Source: Paenibacillus sp. 32O-W (GTDB lineage Bacteria > Bacillota > Bacilli > Paenibacillales > NBRC-103111). Taken from it: 52,329 nt of DNA. The position numbers were made by a program, and so were the translations under genes. Of the stretch, positions 1 to 8,802 are shown in pieces. The notes under the pieces were generated by a model. It worked only from the letters and a program-made list of their open reading frames with translations. It had not been told where the DNA came from and searched no databases. Positions within the stretch are counted from its first letter, which is position 1; every line of letters begins with the position of its first letter. The stretch covers positions 1 to 52,329 of the forward strand of contig NZ_VEGP01000037.1 of assembly GCF_007679495.1 (NCBI RefSeq). The letters run 5' to 3'.

Positions 1-951
1 AGATTCTAAAAAAAGCGATGCACATCTTCGCAAAAGACCGGAACTGATCTTTTCGTTTATTCACAAGCACCGCTCCATGTATCCGGTGTCGGAGATGTGC
101 AGGATTTTGAATGTATCCCGGAGCGGTTATTATCAATGGACCCGGCGCAAGGAAAGTGAACGGAAAAAACGCCGCGCACAGTTGAAACAGCAAATTAGCC
201 GCATCTTCCTGGAATCGCGCCGTCTGTATGGCAGTCCGAAGATCGCTCAAGTCTTGCGCCAGCAAGGCGAGCGAGTTTCCGAGAAAACCGTCGCCCGCAT
301 CATGCAGGAGTTGGGGCTTAAGTCGCGCACCGTCCGAAAATACAAGGCGACGACGAACTCGAGGCACAACCTGCCGGTGCATGACAATGTGCTGAACCAG
401 CAGTTCACAGCGCAAGCTCCCAACCAAGTCTGGATGGCGGACATCACGTACGTTCCGACAGACGAAGGATGGCTCTATGTCGCGAGCATCATGGACTTGT
501 ACACACGCAAAATCGTAGGCTGGTACGCTGATGAGCGGATGACCAAGGAACTGGTCTTGCAAGCTCTGGACCAGGCTTACAGCCGTCAGCGGCCCAAAGG
601 TAAGGTTCTTCATCATTCCGATCGGGGCAGCCAATACGCTTCCCATGAGTACCAACAACGGCTGCTAAAATACGGGATGAAGGGCAGCATGAGCCGCAAG
701 GGCAACTGCTACGACAACGCCTGCATCGAATCGTTCCACAGCGTACTCAAAAAAGAACTCGTTTATCTGGAAAAGTTCAAGACCCGCAAGGAAGCGCAAA
801 GTAAGATTTTTGAATATATCGAGTTTTTCTACAATCGCAAACGAGTCCATTCGGCGATCGGGTATCTCACACCCACTCAATGCGAACAAATGTACGATTG
901 TGTTGCGTAATTTTCTCGATTCCATGTGTCCAATCTATTGACAGAGGTCCA
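1..951 (+). mobile_element. IS3-family insertion sequence, right part only
   Basis: The window opens inside an IS3-family element. Seven adenines followed by G at 8-15 fit the slippery site at which IS3 elements shift from orfA to orfB. The orfB reading frame is open upstream of 77, so the active protein is probably a frameshift fusion whose orfA part lies outside the window. After the stop codon, the stretch at about 925-951 (tgtccaatctattgacagag and following bases) resembles an IS3 right terminal repeat. The left end cannot be seen, so repeat and target duplication could not be checked. Confidence 0.8.
77..910 (+). CDS. IS3-family transposase, OrfB (integrase catalytic part)
   Basis: The protein has an HTH_21-like N-terminus (SRSGYYQW) followed by an rve-type DDE integrase core. 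Visible motifs are QVWMADITYV (first Asp), HHSDRGSQYAS (second Asp) and CYDNACIESFHSVLKKE (Glu), all intact, then FYNRKRVHSAIGY near the end. Length 277 aa is normal for OrfB of the IS150-like group. The marked ATG at 77 may not be a real start, because the frame is open to the A7G slippery site at 8-15 and translation probably enters by -1 frameshifting from orfA. It catalyses cut-and-copy transposition of its own element and appears functional as far as seen. Confidence 0.9.
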   Translation: MYPVSEMCRILNVSRSGYYQWTRRKESERKKRRAQLKQQISRIFLESRRLYGSPKIAQVLRQQGERVSEKTVARIMQELGLKSRTVRKYKATTNSRHNLPVHDNVLNQQFTAQAPNQVWMADITYVPTDEGWLYVASIMDLYTRKIVGWYADERMTKELVLQALDQAYSRQRPKGKVLHHSDRGSQYASHEYQQRLLKYGMKGSMSRKGNCYDNACIESFHSVLKKELVYLEKFKTRKEAQSKIFEYIEFFYNRKRVHSAIGYLTPTQCEQMYDCVA

Positions 952-978
952 AAACAACCAGAGTCTTTAATGGTTACA

Positions 979-1004
979 GGGGGGGATGAGATCCCTCCTT
1001 TTGT
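979..1004 (+). terminator. Rho-independent terminator-like hairpin
   Basis: A run of G ending in GGGAT, a GAG loop and ATCCCTCC form a short GC-rich stem followed by TTTTGT. It lies just outside the IS3 right end. Confidence 0.5.
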
Positions 1005-1153
1005 ATCTGGATTCATGTCACAATGAACGAATTCTCGATTCCGTTTTGGATGGGGCGATAGCCAGAAGGAATCGTTTGATGAAAAAACATGGCATCAACG
1101 ATTTACTCCATGAGGGTTAAGAGAATCTGGTCGAAAGTAAATAATGAAAAAGC

Positions 1154-1190
1154 GCTCGACTTTCCTGTTATGGAGAGTTGGGCCTTTTTT
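1154..1190 (+). terminator. Rho-independent terminator
   Basis: GCTCGACTTTCC at 1154-1165 pairs with GGAGAGTTGGGC at 1172-1183 over 12 positions, including four G-T pairs, with a 6-base loop. The stem is followed by C and six T residues. This is a good terminator and argues against the small frame that spans it. Confidence 0.65.
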
Positions 1191-1350
1191 ATTGGATTTA
1201 AAAAAGTTCTATATGAAATAGAACCTTCGCGGAAAAAGGTTCTACTAAAAGTTCCAACTTATCCCACCATGGCGCCGGAAGTACAATGAAATTGCAAAGG
1301 CACTCACCGGTGAGCCTGTTGTCAAAATGAAAATAAAGGATGGATGACAG

Positions 1351-1851
1351 GTGAAAGATTGCCAAAACGGAAAAATGGATGATAGGAAGAAAAAGCGGAC
1401 GCCATACGGAAAAGTGGAAAGATGGTTGACGAAATATCCGTCCTGGAAAACGCGAATCGAAACGTTGAAGGCTCAGCTGGAGCATATACCGGGATTGGCG
1501 CAGCGATTGGACCTTGTGCCGATTTACGGAAAAGGACAGCCCAATGAAAGCATACCGAACGAGATCATACGCCGGTTTCAGATCAGGGAAAAGGAGCTTC
1601 CGCGATTGGAGTTGCGGGTTAAGCTTATCGATATTGCCTATTCCGGGTTGCGTGCCGAGGAGAAGGAGTTCGTCAGGCTCAAATATTTTGAGGAAGTTTT
1701 GAACCCTTCGATCATGGCGGAACTCAGCTGGTCGCCCCGGACGTTTTATCGCAGGCGAATTGAAGTGCTCAATAAAATATATGATTCGTTGGGACGTGAA
1801 GATGCTCACTACTGGTTTGAGGGAGTGGAGGATGAGTCCGCGGCGGATTAA
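1351..1851 (+). CDS. Phage-type transcriptional regulator, sigma-70 region 4-like (RinA/ArpU-like)
   Basis: Translation from GTG 1351 gives a basic 166-aa protein. The N-terminus is lysine-rich, the middle is predicted helical, and the C-terminal part (LRAEEKEFVRLKYFEE, then SWSPRTFYRRRIEVLNKIYDSL) has the layout of a sigma-70 region 4 helix-turn-helix. This architecture is typical of late-gene activators in phages and mobile elements of Firmicutes. It stands alone, without structural phage genes nearby, so it may be a prophage remnant. Its last codons and downstream bases recur in decayed form after cadA. The family assignment rests on domain layout, not on a close match. Confidence 0.5.
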   Translation: MKDCQNGKMDDRKKKRTPYGKVERWLTKYPSWKTRIETLKAQLEHIPGLAQRLDLVPIYGKGQPNESIPNEIIRRFQIREKELPRLELRVKLIDIAYSGLRAEEKEFVRLKYFEEVLNPSIMAELSWSPRTFYRRRIEVLNKIYDSLGREDAHYWFEGVEDESAAD

Positions 1852-1905
1852 TGTTAGATGACAAAGCTTAAACAGAAAAATAAGAACGAGGCTAAGTGGC
1901 CTTTA
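1824..1905 (+). repeat. Copy 1 of a duplicated segment flanking the cad genes
   Basis: The last codons of the RinA-like gene and the following bases (…gtccgcggcggattaatgttag…aagct…acagaaaaataa…) align by eye with 4605-4700 behind cadA. Both copies run into an AGGC…GCCT hairpin. The second copy is shorter and frame-broken. Confidence 0.5.
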
Positions 1906-1991
1906 TAAGTTCATTAGTGGAGATATCGGCATGCGATTGAATCGTCTAATTTGCATGCTGTTATTATTTTCTAAGACACTCAAATTAACAT

Positions 1992-2050
1992 TTGACTGAA
2001 TAAAAAAATGGGAGTATGATGATCATATACTCAAATGGTTGTTTGATTGA
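1992..2050 (+). promoter_or_regulatory. cad promoter and CadC operator
   Basis: A sigma-A promoter is visible: TTGACT at 1992-1997, a 17-base spacer and TATGAT at 2015-2020. Directly downstream, about 2026-2050, lies the imperfect inverted repeat atatactcaaatggttgttt followed by gattg. This resembles the known CadC operator (TCAAAT…TTTGA). Its position over the transcription start fits repression that is relieved when CadC binds Cd(II), Zn(II) or Pb(II). Confidence 0.75.
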
Positions 2051-2063
2051 TGGGGGTCCTTGA

Positions 2064-2450
2064 ATGACTCAAAAAGATACATGTGAACTGTATTGTTTTG
2101 ATGAAGTTAAGGTGCAACGCGTTCAGAACACGCTAATGGAGCATGATATTTCAGGCATGGCGAATATGTTTAAAGCGCTCGCCGATGAAACGAGAATGAA
2201 AGTGGCATTTGCTCTGTGCCAAGAAGATGAGCTCTGTGTCTGCGATGTGGCCAATATCATTGGTTCTTCGCTCGCGACGGCTTCGCATCATCTGCGAACG
2301 TTAAAAAAATTGAACCTTGTCAAATACCGCAAAGAAGGAAAGCTGGCGTTTTATTCTCTGGAAGATGACCATGTGCGTCAGCTCATCAAGCTCGCTTCTG
2401 CACATCGTGAGGAGATGATGACCGTTGAAAATGAATACGCCAAACCATAA
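2064..2450 (+). CDS. cadC: ArsR/SmtB-family metal-sensing repressor CadC
   Basis: The 128-aa protein has the CadC layout: an N-terminal arm with a cysteine ([10 protein letters not shown]), a winged helix with the metal-site box [12 protein letters not shown], and the recognition helix [12 protein letters not shown]. The C-x-C pair in ELCVCD plus N-terminal cysteines are the thiolate ligands expected for Cd/Pb sensing in CadC. The start ATG 2064 follows gggggtcc and sits behind the operator. The stop overlaps the cadA start, so the two are translationally coupled. It should repress the cadCA operon in the absence of metal. Confidence 0.92.
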   Translation: MTQKDTCELYCFDEVKVQRVQNTLMEHDISGMANMFKALADETRMKVAFALCQEDELCVCDVANIIGSSLATASHHLRTLKKLNLVKYRKEGKLAFYSLEDDHVRQLIKLASAHREEMMTVENEYAKP

Positions 2451-4563
2451 TGAAAATAAAAATGTGTACCGGGTTCACGGTTTTACTTGTACCAATTGCG
2501 CAGCCATTTTTGAAAAGAACGTAAAAAATCTCCCTGGCGTTCAGGATGCGCAAGTAAACTTCGGAGCATCCAAAATAACCGTTTATGGTAACACGACGGC
2601 AGAGGAATTGGAAAAGGCAGGAGCGTTCGAGAACCTAAAGGTAACACCTGAAAAAGAGCGAGTCATGGAAAAGAAAGAGCCATTTTGGAAAGAAAACTGG
2701 CACGTACTCGTTTCTGCTTTGCTTCTGACCGCCGGGTATTTTTTTGGTGAGCGGTATTGGGAAGAAAGTCTGCTTTCATCTTTAACCTATGGCGCATCCA
2801 TTCTGATCGGTGGTTATGAATTGTTTAAAAAAGGCATCAAGAACCTTTTCCGCATTCAGTTTGATATGAACACGTTAATGACCGTAGCTATTTTAGGGGC
2901 TGTTGCCATCGGCGAATGGGGCGAAGGAGCGACGGTCGTTATTTTGTTTGCCATAAGCGAAGTATTAGAGCGGTATTCAATGGAAAAAGCCCGGCAATCG
3001 ATTCGCTCGCTGATGGATATTGCGCCGAAAGAAGCGTTGATTCGCCGCGGCAGCGCCGAGCTCACGGTAAACGTCGAGGATATCCGTGTCGGAGACATTA
3101 TGATCGTGAAGCCCGGTCAAAAGCTTGCGATGGATGGAGTCGTCATCAAAGGATCGTCTGCCGTCAATCAGGCAGCCATTACCGGCGAATCGATTCCTGT
3201 CGCAAAAAGCGTTGATGATGAAGTGTTTGCAGGCACGCTTAATGAAGAAGGGCTGCTGGAAGTCAAAGTAACCAGAACGGTCGAAGATACGACCATTTCC
3301 AAAATCATTCACCTGGTGGAAGAAGCGCAAGCCGAGCGGGCTTCATCACAAGCATTCGTTGACCGGTTCGCGAAATATTACACGCCGGCGATTATGATTG
3401 CGGCAGTGCTGGTTGCCGTCATTCCGCCTCTGATCGTTGGCGGCAGCTGGGGAGAATGGATTTATAGAGGATTGGCGCTTCTTGTTGTAGGCTGTCCTTG
3501 TGCTCTTGTGATCTCCACGCCGGTGTCGATCGTGACGGCGATCGGCAATGCGGCGAAACGAGGCGTGCTCATTAAAGGCGGCATACATCTGGAGGAAGCG
3601 GGACGAATATCCGCTGTTGCCTTCGATAAAACCGGAACGCTGACAAAAGGCGTGCCGCAAGTGACGGAAATAATCACGTTTGGAGAGAATGACCATGATA
3701 TTTTGAAAATCGCTGCCATTCTTGAAAAAGGCTCGCAGCATCCGCTTGCTTCTGCGATTTTAAGAAAAGCAGAACAAGCAAATGTTGATTTCAGCTCGGA
3801 TGCTGAAGAATTCATCTCCATCACTGGTAAAGGGGTAAAAGGGAAGGTTGGCGGACAGCTTTATTACATCGGCAGCCCAAAACTTTTCACTGAGCTGCAC
3901 TCATCAATGGATAAAGAAGCTCTAAAACAAATCGATGAGCTGCAAAACCAAGGGAAAACGGTCATGGTGCTGGGTACAGAAGAAACAATTCAGGCTCTTA
4001 TCGCGGTCGCCGATGAAGTGCGGGATTCCAGCAAAAATGTTCTTCAAAAGTTGCATGATCTTGGCATCAAGAAAACCATCATGCTCACCGGCGATAACAA
4101 AGCAACCGCCGATGCCATCGGCAAGCGATTGGGCATTGCAGAAGTCAAAGCGGAACTGTTGCCGCAGGATAAACTAGAGTATATTAAAACGCTTCGCACC
4201 CAGTACGGCAATGTCGCCATGGTTGGTGATGGAGTAAACGATGCTCCTGCCCTTGCCGCTTCCACTGTCGGTATTGCGATGGGAGGCGCCGGTACGGATA
4301 CAGCTTTGGAAACAGCGGATATTGTCCTGATGGGTGATGATTTAAGCAAACTGCCGTACACCATGAGCCTCAGTAGAAAAACACTTTCGGTCATCAAGCA
4401 AAACATTTCGTTCTCGCTTGGAATTAAAGTTTTGGCAATGCTATTAATAGTTCCTGGATGGCTTACGCTGTGGATGGCGATTTTCGCCGATATGGGAGCA
4501 ACCTTAATTGTTACACTTAACAGTTTACGATTGTTGCAAGTCAAAGACGGTAGCAAAAGCTGA
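2425..4563 (+). CDS. cadA: Cadmium/zinc/lead-translocating P1B-type ATPase CadA
   Basis: All P1B-ATPase landmarks are present: a single N-terminal heavy-metal-associated domain with CTNC (Cys22, Cys25), the actuator TGES motif, the transmembrane CPC (357-359), the phosphorylation loop DKTGT with Asp401, the SQHP motif and the [12 protein letters not shown] hinge. Length 712 aa is normal. The CPC type with one HMA domain and an adjacent cadC supports export of Cd(II), Zn(II) and Pb(II) across the membrane. The frame starts at TTG 2425, ten bases after GAGGAG inside cadC. ATG 2431 is an alternative. A terminator follows at 4691-4710. Confidence 0.95.
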   Translation: MKMNTPNHNENKNVYRVHGFTCTNCAAIFEKNVKNLPGVQDAQVNFGASKITVYGNTTAEELEKAGAFENLKVTPEKERVMEKKEPFWKENWHVLVSALLLTAGYFFGERYWEESLLSSLTYGASILIGGYELFKKGIKNLFRIQFDMNTLMTVAILGAVAIGEWGEGATVVILFAISEVLERYSMEKARQSIRSLMDIAPKEALIRRGSAELTVNVEDIRVGDIMIVKPGQKLAMDGVVIKGSSAVNQAAITGESIPVAKSVDDEVFAGTLNEEGLLEVKVTRTVEDTTISKIIHLVEEAQAERASSQAFVDRFAKYYTPAIMIAAVLVAVIPPLIVGGSWGEWIYRGLALLVVGCPCALVISTPVSIVTAIGNAAKRGVLIKGGIHLEEAGRISAVAFDKTGTLTKGVPQVTEIITFGENDHDILKIAAILEKGSQHPLASAILRKAEQANVDFSSDAEEFISITGKGVKGKVGGQLYYIGSPKLFTELHSSMDKEALKQIDELQNQGKTVMVLGTEETIQALIAVADEVRDSSKNVLQKLHDLGIKKTIMLTGDNKATADAIGKRLGIAEVKAELLPQDKLEYIKTLRTQYGNVAMVGDGVNDAPALAASTVGIAMGGAGTDTALETADIVLMGDDLSKLPYTMSLSRKTLSVIKQNISFSLGIKVLAMLLIVPGWLTLWMAIFADMGATLIVTLNSLRLLQVKDGSKS

Positions 4564-4604
4564 GCTAAAGAGAGGCAAATGGTACAAGCGGCCGCTAAGG
4601 CGGT

Positions 4605-4700
4605 CTGCTCAGTAGGGAATGGATGATCAGTCCACGGCGGATTAGTTGTTAGCGGAGAAGCTATATACAGAAAAAATAATGACTGAATACAGGCCGAAAG
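4605..4700 (+). repeat. Copy 2 (decayed) of the segment downstream of the RinA-like gene
   Basis: This matches 1805-1905 in patches: tgctca, gggaatggatgatcagtcc versus gggagtggaggatgagtcc, cggcggatta, tgttag, aagct and acagaaaaa. The cad pair therefore lies between two related segments. Confidence 0.45.
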
Positions 4701-4711
4701 GCCTATTTTTG
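4691..4711 (+). terminator. Terminator after cadA
   Basis: AGGCC-GAAA-GGCCT, a stable tetraloop hairpin, followed by ATTTTTG. Confidence 0.75.
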
Positions 4712-4760
4712 TTGACCTTTTCGACCGAAATGTTGAGAAAAGAATAAGACCCTGAATTCA

Positions 4761-5090
4761 TCAAAAATTGTTTTGATGTAATTGAAGTTCATGCAATAGA
4801 AAGTCCTTGATTCCCATAGGTCCTGATAATTCTAACCTCACATTATCGTCATGATTAACCGCAATCGCGATCTTTAAAAAGGGGCAACATTTCAATTCGA
4901 AGGGAATCCATTTCCCCAGATACTGCAGGAGCTGACCTTCTGCATTGGGGAATATAAAGGAATATCCATCCGCTTGCTCATCAATTTTGATTAAATGTTT
5001 AAAGATGCTTTCCCTCAATTGTTCATACTCCGACATTTCCTCTTCTGAAAAAGATAGCCTGTGACATGCAATATCGCACTGATCAGACAT
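4761..5090 (-). CDS. Small cytoplasmic Cys-Cys protein of a metal-resistance cluster (unknown function)
   Basis: Start ATG 5090 is chosen because GGAGGG lies ten bases upstream on the minus strand. Upstream GTG and TTG codons are too close to that site. The 109-aa soluble acidic protein contains FELKCCPFLKIAI, a CCPFL motif that I associate with small proteins encoded next to mercury, arsenic and cadmium resistance genes. A histidine and further cysteines occur near the N-terminus (CDIACH). Metal binding is therefore plausible but inferred. It is divergent from the MerR-type gene at 5281 and directly follows a tiny broken ORF with a very strong ribosome site. Confidence 0.6.
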   Translation of the reverse strand: MSDQCDIACHRLSFSEEEMSEYEQLRESIFKHLIKIDEQADGYSFIFPNAEGQLLQYLGKWIPFELKCCPFLKIAIAVNHDDNVRLELSGPMGIKDFLLHELQLHQNNF

Positions 5091-5092
5091 AT

Positions 5093-5203
5093 TCAACACC
5101 CTCCGATTTCTTTTTTTACAATTGAAGTTCCCATAAGTAATGCAAGCATCTTTTTGTGTATGAGTTTGTCATCTTACCCAGCGTCTTCAATCCATCTTTT
5201 CAT
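5093..5203 (-). pseudogene. Broken mini-ORF with a maximal Shine-Dalgarno sequence
   Basis: On the minus strand, aaggaggtgatccagc precedes ATG 5203. Those 16 bases are the exact complement of the conserved 3' end of 16S rRNA. The frame reads nine codons (MKRWIEDAG), a TAA at 5176-5174, then continues in frame with 26 sensible codons (DDKLIHKKMLALLMGTSIV…) to TGA at 5093, two bases before the next gene. A CAA-to-TAA change in a 36-codon gene would explain this. Alternatively the nine-codon peptide is a leader for the downstream gene. Confidence 0.4.
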
Positions 5204-5244
5204 TGCTGGATCACCTCCTTGTCGTATATATTGAGTATCATAAA

Positions 5245-5264
5245 ACTTAAAGTTAACTTTAAGT
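5245..5264. promoter_or_regulatory. MerR-type operator, perfect 20-bp palindrome
   Basis: ACTTAAAGTTAACTTTAAGT is a perfect palindrome 16 bases before the MerR-type gene. Such palindromes are typical MerR-family operators that sit in the long spacer of the regulated promoter. The divergent small gene starts about 155 bases away, so the site could control either direction. Confidence 0.65.
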
Positions 5265-5280
5265 AAAGGGGTTGGATTTT

Positions 5281-5676
5281 ATGCTGTCTATTGGCGAAAT
5301 CGCCAGGTTGAGTGATGTTCCGGCTTCGACTTTGCGTTATTATGAAAATGTAGGATTGATTCCCAAAGTAAGTCGCAGAAGCGGGCAAAGAAGATATTCA
5401 TCAGATATCCTGCAACGCATCCGTGTCATTAAGACGGCACAACAAGCAGGGTTTCATGTGCAGGAAATTTTCGTGTTGCTTGAGGGCTTCGATTCGAATG
5501 TTCCCCCGTCGGAACGCTGGCGATCCATGGCTCAGAAGAAAAGACTTGAATTGGAAGAGAAGGAGAGGCAAATCAAGATGATGCAACAAGTATTGGAAAA
5601 TGGGTTGAAATGTTTTTGTTTATCTTGGGATGAGTGCTTTGTAAATGTTGACTTGGACGGAAATGGAAGGAGATGA
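5281..5676 (+). CDS. MerR-family transcriptional regulator
   Basis: The start ATG 5281 follows aaagggg by ten bases. An upstream TTG is too close to it. The N-terminus LSIGEIARLSDVPASTLRYY with RYYENVGLIP is a canonical MerR winged helix, followed by a dimerisation helix rich in K, E and Q. The C-terminal tail carries CFCLSWDEC, three cysteines resembling the short metal or redox site of MerR, SoxR and CadR-type sensors. The inducer is unknown, but the cysteines suggest a thiophilic metal or oxidative stress. A perfect palindromic operator lies just upstream. The gene is followed after three bases by the YnfA-family gene, so the two form an operon. Confidence 0.85.
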   Translation: MLSIGEIARLSDVPASTLRYYENVGLIPKVSRRSGQRRYSSDILQRIRVIKTAQQAGFHVQEIFVLLEGFDSNVPPSERWRSMAQKKRLELEEKERQIKMMQQVLENGLKCFCLSWDECFVNVDLDGNGRR

Positions 5677-5679
5677 GAC

Positions 5680-6009
5680 ATGGCAGCGGCTATACTTCTG
5701 TTTGTTTTGGCCGGATTAGCTGAAATTGGCGGCGGATATCTTGTCTGGCTTTGGTTAAGAGAATCCAAACCGATAGGGTACGGCATAGCGGGAAGCATCG
5801 TGCTGATCTTATACGGGATTATACCAACATTTCAAAGTTTCCCGAATTTCGGACGCGTGTATGCTGCGTACGGCGGTGTTTTCGTGGTGCTTGCGGTTTT
5901 GTGGGGATGGTTAATCGATAGGAAAACGCCAGATCTCTATGACTGGATCGGAGCAGTCATATGCATTGCAGGGGTTTCTGTAATGTTATGGGCCCCTCGC
6001 CCCCAATAG
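5680..6009 (+). CDS. YnfA/UPF0060-family four-helix membrane protein
   Basis: A 109-aa hydrophobic protein with four predicted membrane helices. The motifs [27 protein letters not shown] and [12 protein letters not shown] are typical of the UPF0060 (YnfA) family, distant relatives of small multidrug resistance transporters. Length and residues such as the glutamate in LAEIGG match the family. The strong site ggaaggagatgag precedes ATG 5680. Its position behind the MerR-type gene suggests it is the regulated gene. Its substrate in this setting is not known. Confidence 0.88.
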   Translation: MAAAILLFVLAGLAEIGGGYLVWLWLRESKPIGYGIAGSIVLILYGIIPTFQSFPNFGRVYAAYGGVFVVLAVLWGWLIDRKTPDLYDWIGAVICIAGVSVMLWAPRPQ

Positions 6010-6144
6010 AGTCCAGGGCCGTAATTGATCGTAAATTGGCGCAATTTTTTCAGCAATAGAGGAGCACAACGAAAGCAGACTGCAAAAAAATAGGCATAAC
6101 ATTGGCAAAACAAAGGCACTGCAGCGGCACCACAATTCAGGATT

Positions 6145-6208
6145 TTTCTGGTATGATGCTATCATCGGGAGAAAAGGGACAAGCCGGAAACGGTCGTTGT
6201 TCCTTTTT
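6145..6208 (+). promoter_or_regulatory. Candidate promoter and hairpin leader of the transfer operon
   Basis: TGGTATGAT (6149-6157) is an extended -10 element without a clear -35 box. Fifteen bases later AAAAGGGACAA at 6172-6182 pairs with TTGTTCCTTTT at 6198-6208, with an inner GCCG/CGGT stem, and is followed by TTTTC. A terminator between promoter and first gene suggests attenuation or antitermination of the whole 30-kb run. This is inferred from sequence only. Confidence 0.5.
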
Positions 6209-6290
6209 CTGCTTTGAGGAAGGGAGTTGATCGAACACTTTTGATTTGCATAAGGAAAATCGAATACGTTTACGGAGGGAGGGGGTAGCG

Positions 6291-8585
6291 ATGCTCTCTT
6301 TTTTGTTTTCGCGCTGGTGTGAGCCGGGGCGCGGCAAGCACAAGCTGACCCTATGGTTCGAAGCGATGCCCTCCTTCGACGCCGCGCCGATCGACTTCGC
6401 CAAGGCGGTGCGTTTTGCCAGGCATATCAGCCAGCTCGGCCATCCCCGATTCAAGCGTCTTCGGTACGGACAGATCTATTTTCGTTTCTTGATCCAGTGT
6501 GCAGGACCTGCTGGACGAGTACGAATCTACTTTTCTGTCCCCGACATTCGCTGGATGGGGTTTCGTACGGGCTTTCATACGCAGGTGTCCGGGATCTATT
6601 TGCTCCCGGTGGAAGCGCCTGTGTTTGCCGCTGATTCGGGCAAAAACGTGATCGTTGCCGAAGGACGTCCGGCGTACAAGGGAGCGCTGTCAGTCGCTGC
6701 CATTCATCCGGCGGGCAAAGACCCGGTTAACGAGATGATCGCGGCGATGGGAGCGGGAGAGCTCAAAGCGGGCGAGGAGGTATGGCTGGAGCTGGCGTTT
6801 GCGCCGGCTGGCAAGCGCCTCCTGCAACGCCGTGTCCGCAAAGCGGAAGCGTGGCTGCGCTCCCCGGCGAACGAGCCGGTGTCGCTGAAAGCGATCTGGC
6901 GGGAAATGAACACGAACCAGAAGGAGAAACGAGGGCCGCGAGAACTGACCGCCCATCAGCAGAACGTCATGCGTTCGCTTCAGAGCAAGCAGGACGAGGA
7001 CGAAATCGGGCTGTGGACGGGATTTCGCGTGCTCATTCGATCGCATGCGGCCAAAGCGAGGCTGCACACGATGAACGACATGCTGCAGTCGATGAGAAGC
7101 GGTAACGGCATTGTGTTGCGTCCCGTTCGGGGAAAAAAAGCGATGCTTGCGCCTGGCGTGCCGTCGAAGAAGCTGCTGTTTACCTCGGAGGAGCTCGGCT
7201 GCTGGCTTCGCATACCCGCCTTTGGCGATCCGGCTGCCGCGCATATGGAGAAGATGCATGCCAAAATCGTACCTGCGCCTGTAGGCTTAAACCACGGGCT
7301 ATTTATTGGAAAAAGCAACGTGCCAGGCGCGGATCAAGAGATCCGCATGCCGGTGAACCAGATGCTGAAGCACGCTTTCCTTGCCGGAACGACCGGATCG
7401 GGGAAAACGTCGACACTGCTCTCCATTATGACGAATATGGTGGAAGACTTGGAGCGTTCGCCGGACCGAGCACCGGGCTTTACGTTTCTCGATCCGCACG
7501 GAGGGGCGATCGAAACATTGCTGAGCTATATTCCGAAAAGTTTGTACCCGAAACTGCACATTGTTCCGCTGGGACACACCGACCGGCCGCGCGGCTTCAA
7601 CTTGTTTCAAGAGGCGCATGCGGATATGCGGGAAAGCCTGACCGGGGAATTTGTCACGACGCTGCAGCAGCTTTTTCCCGGCTCCCGGCCGCGGGCGGAG
7701 CATTATCTCCGCAACGCCGTGCTCAGCTTGTTATCCGTGCCGCCGCAAACGGTGCTCGGCATAATCGACATCTTTTTTAACGAGACATACCGTAAAAAAA
7801 TACTGCCGGATCTGGACGTGCATTTGCGGCATTTTTGGCTGGAGGAATTTGCGCAAATCAAAAACGTGGGCGAGCATCTCGGCCCGATCCTGAACAAGCT
7901 AGGTGCCTTGACGACGTACCCAACGTCGCGGCGGATGCTCGGCCAGCTTCACAGCAGCATCAACACTCGACAAGTCATGGACGAAGGCAGGATCGTGCTG
8001 ATTGATGGATCCGGCTGCGTGCCGGATTTGCTGAAGATTTTGGCCAGCCTGTTTTTCATCGACTACCACTTTACCTGCCGCAAGCGGCCGCAGCATCAAT
8101 CGAGGGCGCACTTCTTTTTTGCCGATGAAATGCACCTGTTTGCGACGGACATTTTGACCAAAATACTGGCCGAGGACCGCAAGTTCGGCTTGTCGTTGTT
8201 TCTGGCCACGCAGTATTTGTCTCAACTGTCCGATCGCATTCTGGAGGCGATTCTCGGCAACGTAGGCACGCTCATGCTGCTGCAGCTCGGCGGGCCGGAC
8301 GCGGACAAGCTGTCGCGCTGGCTCAAGCCGCAAGTCACGAACGCCGATTTGATGAACCTGGCCGAGCTTCACGCCATCGTGCGCACGAAAGGCCGCGAAG
8401 GACGGATCGAGCTGTTCACGGTCAAAAACGATGTTGTCCCGATCCGGAATGAAGCCTTGATCAATGAGGCATGGGCACATTCGGACGAGCAGGACGGACG
8501 CGCTGTGGAAGCGGTCGAGCAGGAAATGAAGCGCTCGGGTCTCTCCGGTATGCCGGAGGCGGTCGATTTTCCGATTTTTGGTTGA
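6291..8585 (+). CDS. VirD4/TraG-like conjugative coupling ATPase
   Basis: The start ATG 6291 follows ggagggaggggg. A TTG 45 bases upstream has no such site. The 764-aa protein has a roughly 330-residue N-terminal part of unknown fold, then a P-loop ATPase domain with Walker A AGTTGSGKTS (Lys372), a Walker B-type segment FTFLDPHG, and a second acidic motif HFFFADEMHLF with ATQYLSQL behind it. This pattern is that of type IV coupling and HerA/TraG-type DNA pumps. It would bring transferred DNA to the VirB4/VirB6 channel encoded downstream. No N-terminal membrane helices are obvious, so membrane attachment may depend on partners. Confidence 0.85.
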   Translation: MLSFLFSRWCEPGRGKHKLTLWFEAMPSFDAAPIDFAKAVRFARHISQLGHPRFKRLRYGQIYFRFLIQCAGPAGRVRIYFSVPDIRWMGFRTGFHTQVSGIYLLPVEAPVFAADSGKNVIVAEGRPAYKGALSVAAIHPAGKDPVNEMIAAMGAGELKAGEEVWLELAFAPAGKRLLQRRVRKAEAWLRSPANEPVSLKAIWREMNTNQKEKRGPRELTAHQQNVMRSLQSKQDEDEIGLWTGFRVLIRSHAAKARLHTMNDMLQSMRSGNGIVLRPVRGKKAMLAPGVPSKKLLFTSEELGCWLRIPAFGDPAAAHMEKMHAKIVPAPVGLNHGLFIGKSNVPGADQEIRMPVNQMLKHAFLAGTTGSGKTSTLLSIMTNMVEDLERSPDRAPGFTFLDPHGGAIETLLSYIPKSLYPKLHIVPLGHTDRPRGFNLFQEAHADMRESLTGEFVTTLQQLFPGSRPRAEHYLRNAVLSLLSVPPQTVLGIIDIFFNETYRKKILPDLDVHLRHFWLEEFAQIKNVGEHLGPILNKLGALTTYPTSRRMLGQLHSSINTRQVMDEGRIVLIDGSGCVPDLLKILASLFFIDYHFTCRKRPQHQSRAHFFFADEMHLFATDILTKILAEDRKFGLSLFLATQYLSQLSDRILEAILGNVGTLMLLQLGGPDADKLSRWLKPQVTNADLMNLAELHAIVRTKGREGRIELFTVKNDVVPIRNEALINEAWAHSDEQDGRAVEAVEQEMKRSGLSGMPEAVDFPIFG

Positions 8586-8802
8586 CATCGCGCCTGGAAT
8601 GTTGGAGAGCGTCTTGGAGAGAAAGTTTAAGGGAAGCAAGGAGAGAAAGTTCGAGGGAAAACTGCCGCTTCCGCATAAGGCAAATTTGCGCGGTGCGGCG
8701 CACGAGCCGGGCGAAACCCTGATCCCGACTAACTCACCACATGCCCCGATGGAAAGGAGACTCCGCATTTGTACTACGAAGCAAAAAAAGAAACGCAGGT
8801 GA
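8578..8802 (+). CDS. Possible small basic protein between coupling ATPase and Replic_Relax gene
   Basis: A 74-codon frame begins at TTG 8578, overlapping the stop of the previous gene, and ends inside the next. The product is strongly basic, with a lysine-rich end (TKQKKKRR) and two near-identical stretches (LERKFKG, KERKFEG). No convincing ribosome site precedes the TTG or the ATG at 8599. It fills an otherwise empty 180-base gap, which is the main support. It may be spurious. Confidence 0.25.
   Translation: MVDIAPGMLESVLERKFKGSKERKFEGKLPLPHKANLRGAAHEPGETLIPTNSPHAPMERRLRICTTKQKKKRR

Larger units (their letters stand above)
952..1350. other. Non-coding stretch with two terminators, no supported gene
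   Basis: Nothing here reads as a convincing gene. A 66-codon frame at 1089-1289 crosses a strong terminator and has no ribosome site. The stretch holds two rho-independent terminator-like hairpins (listed separately), suggesting it is the tail of a transcription unit that the IS3 element cut off. Confidence 0.5.

Noticed and set aside
1089-1289. 66-codon plus-strand frame after the IS3 element
   Set aside because: It runs through a strong terminator at 1154-1190, lacks a ribosome site and has no recognisable sequence.
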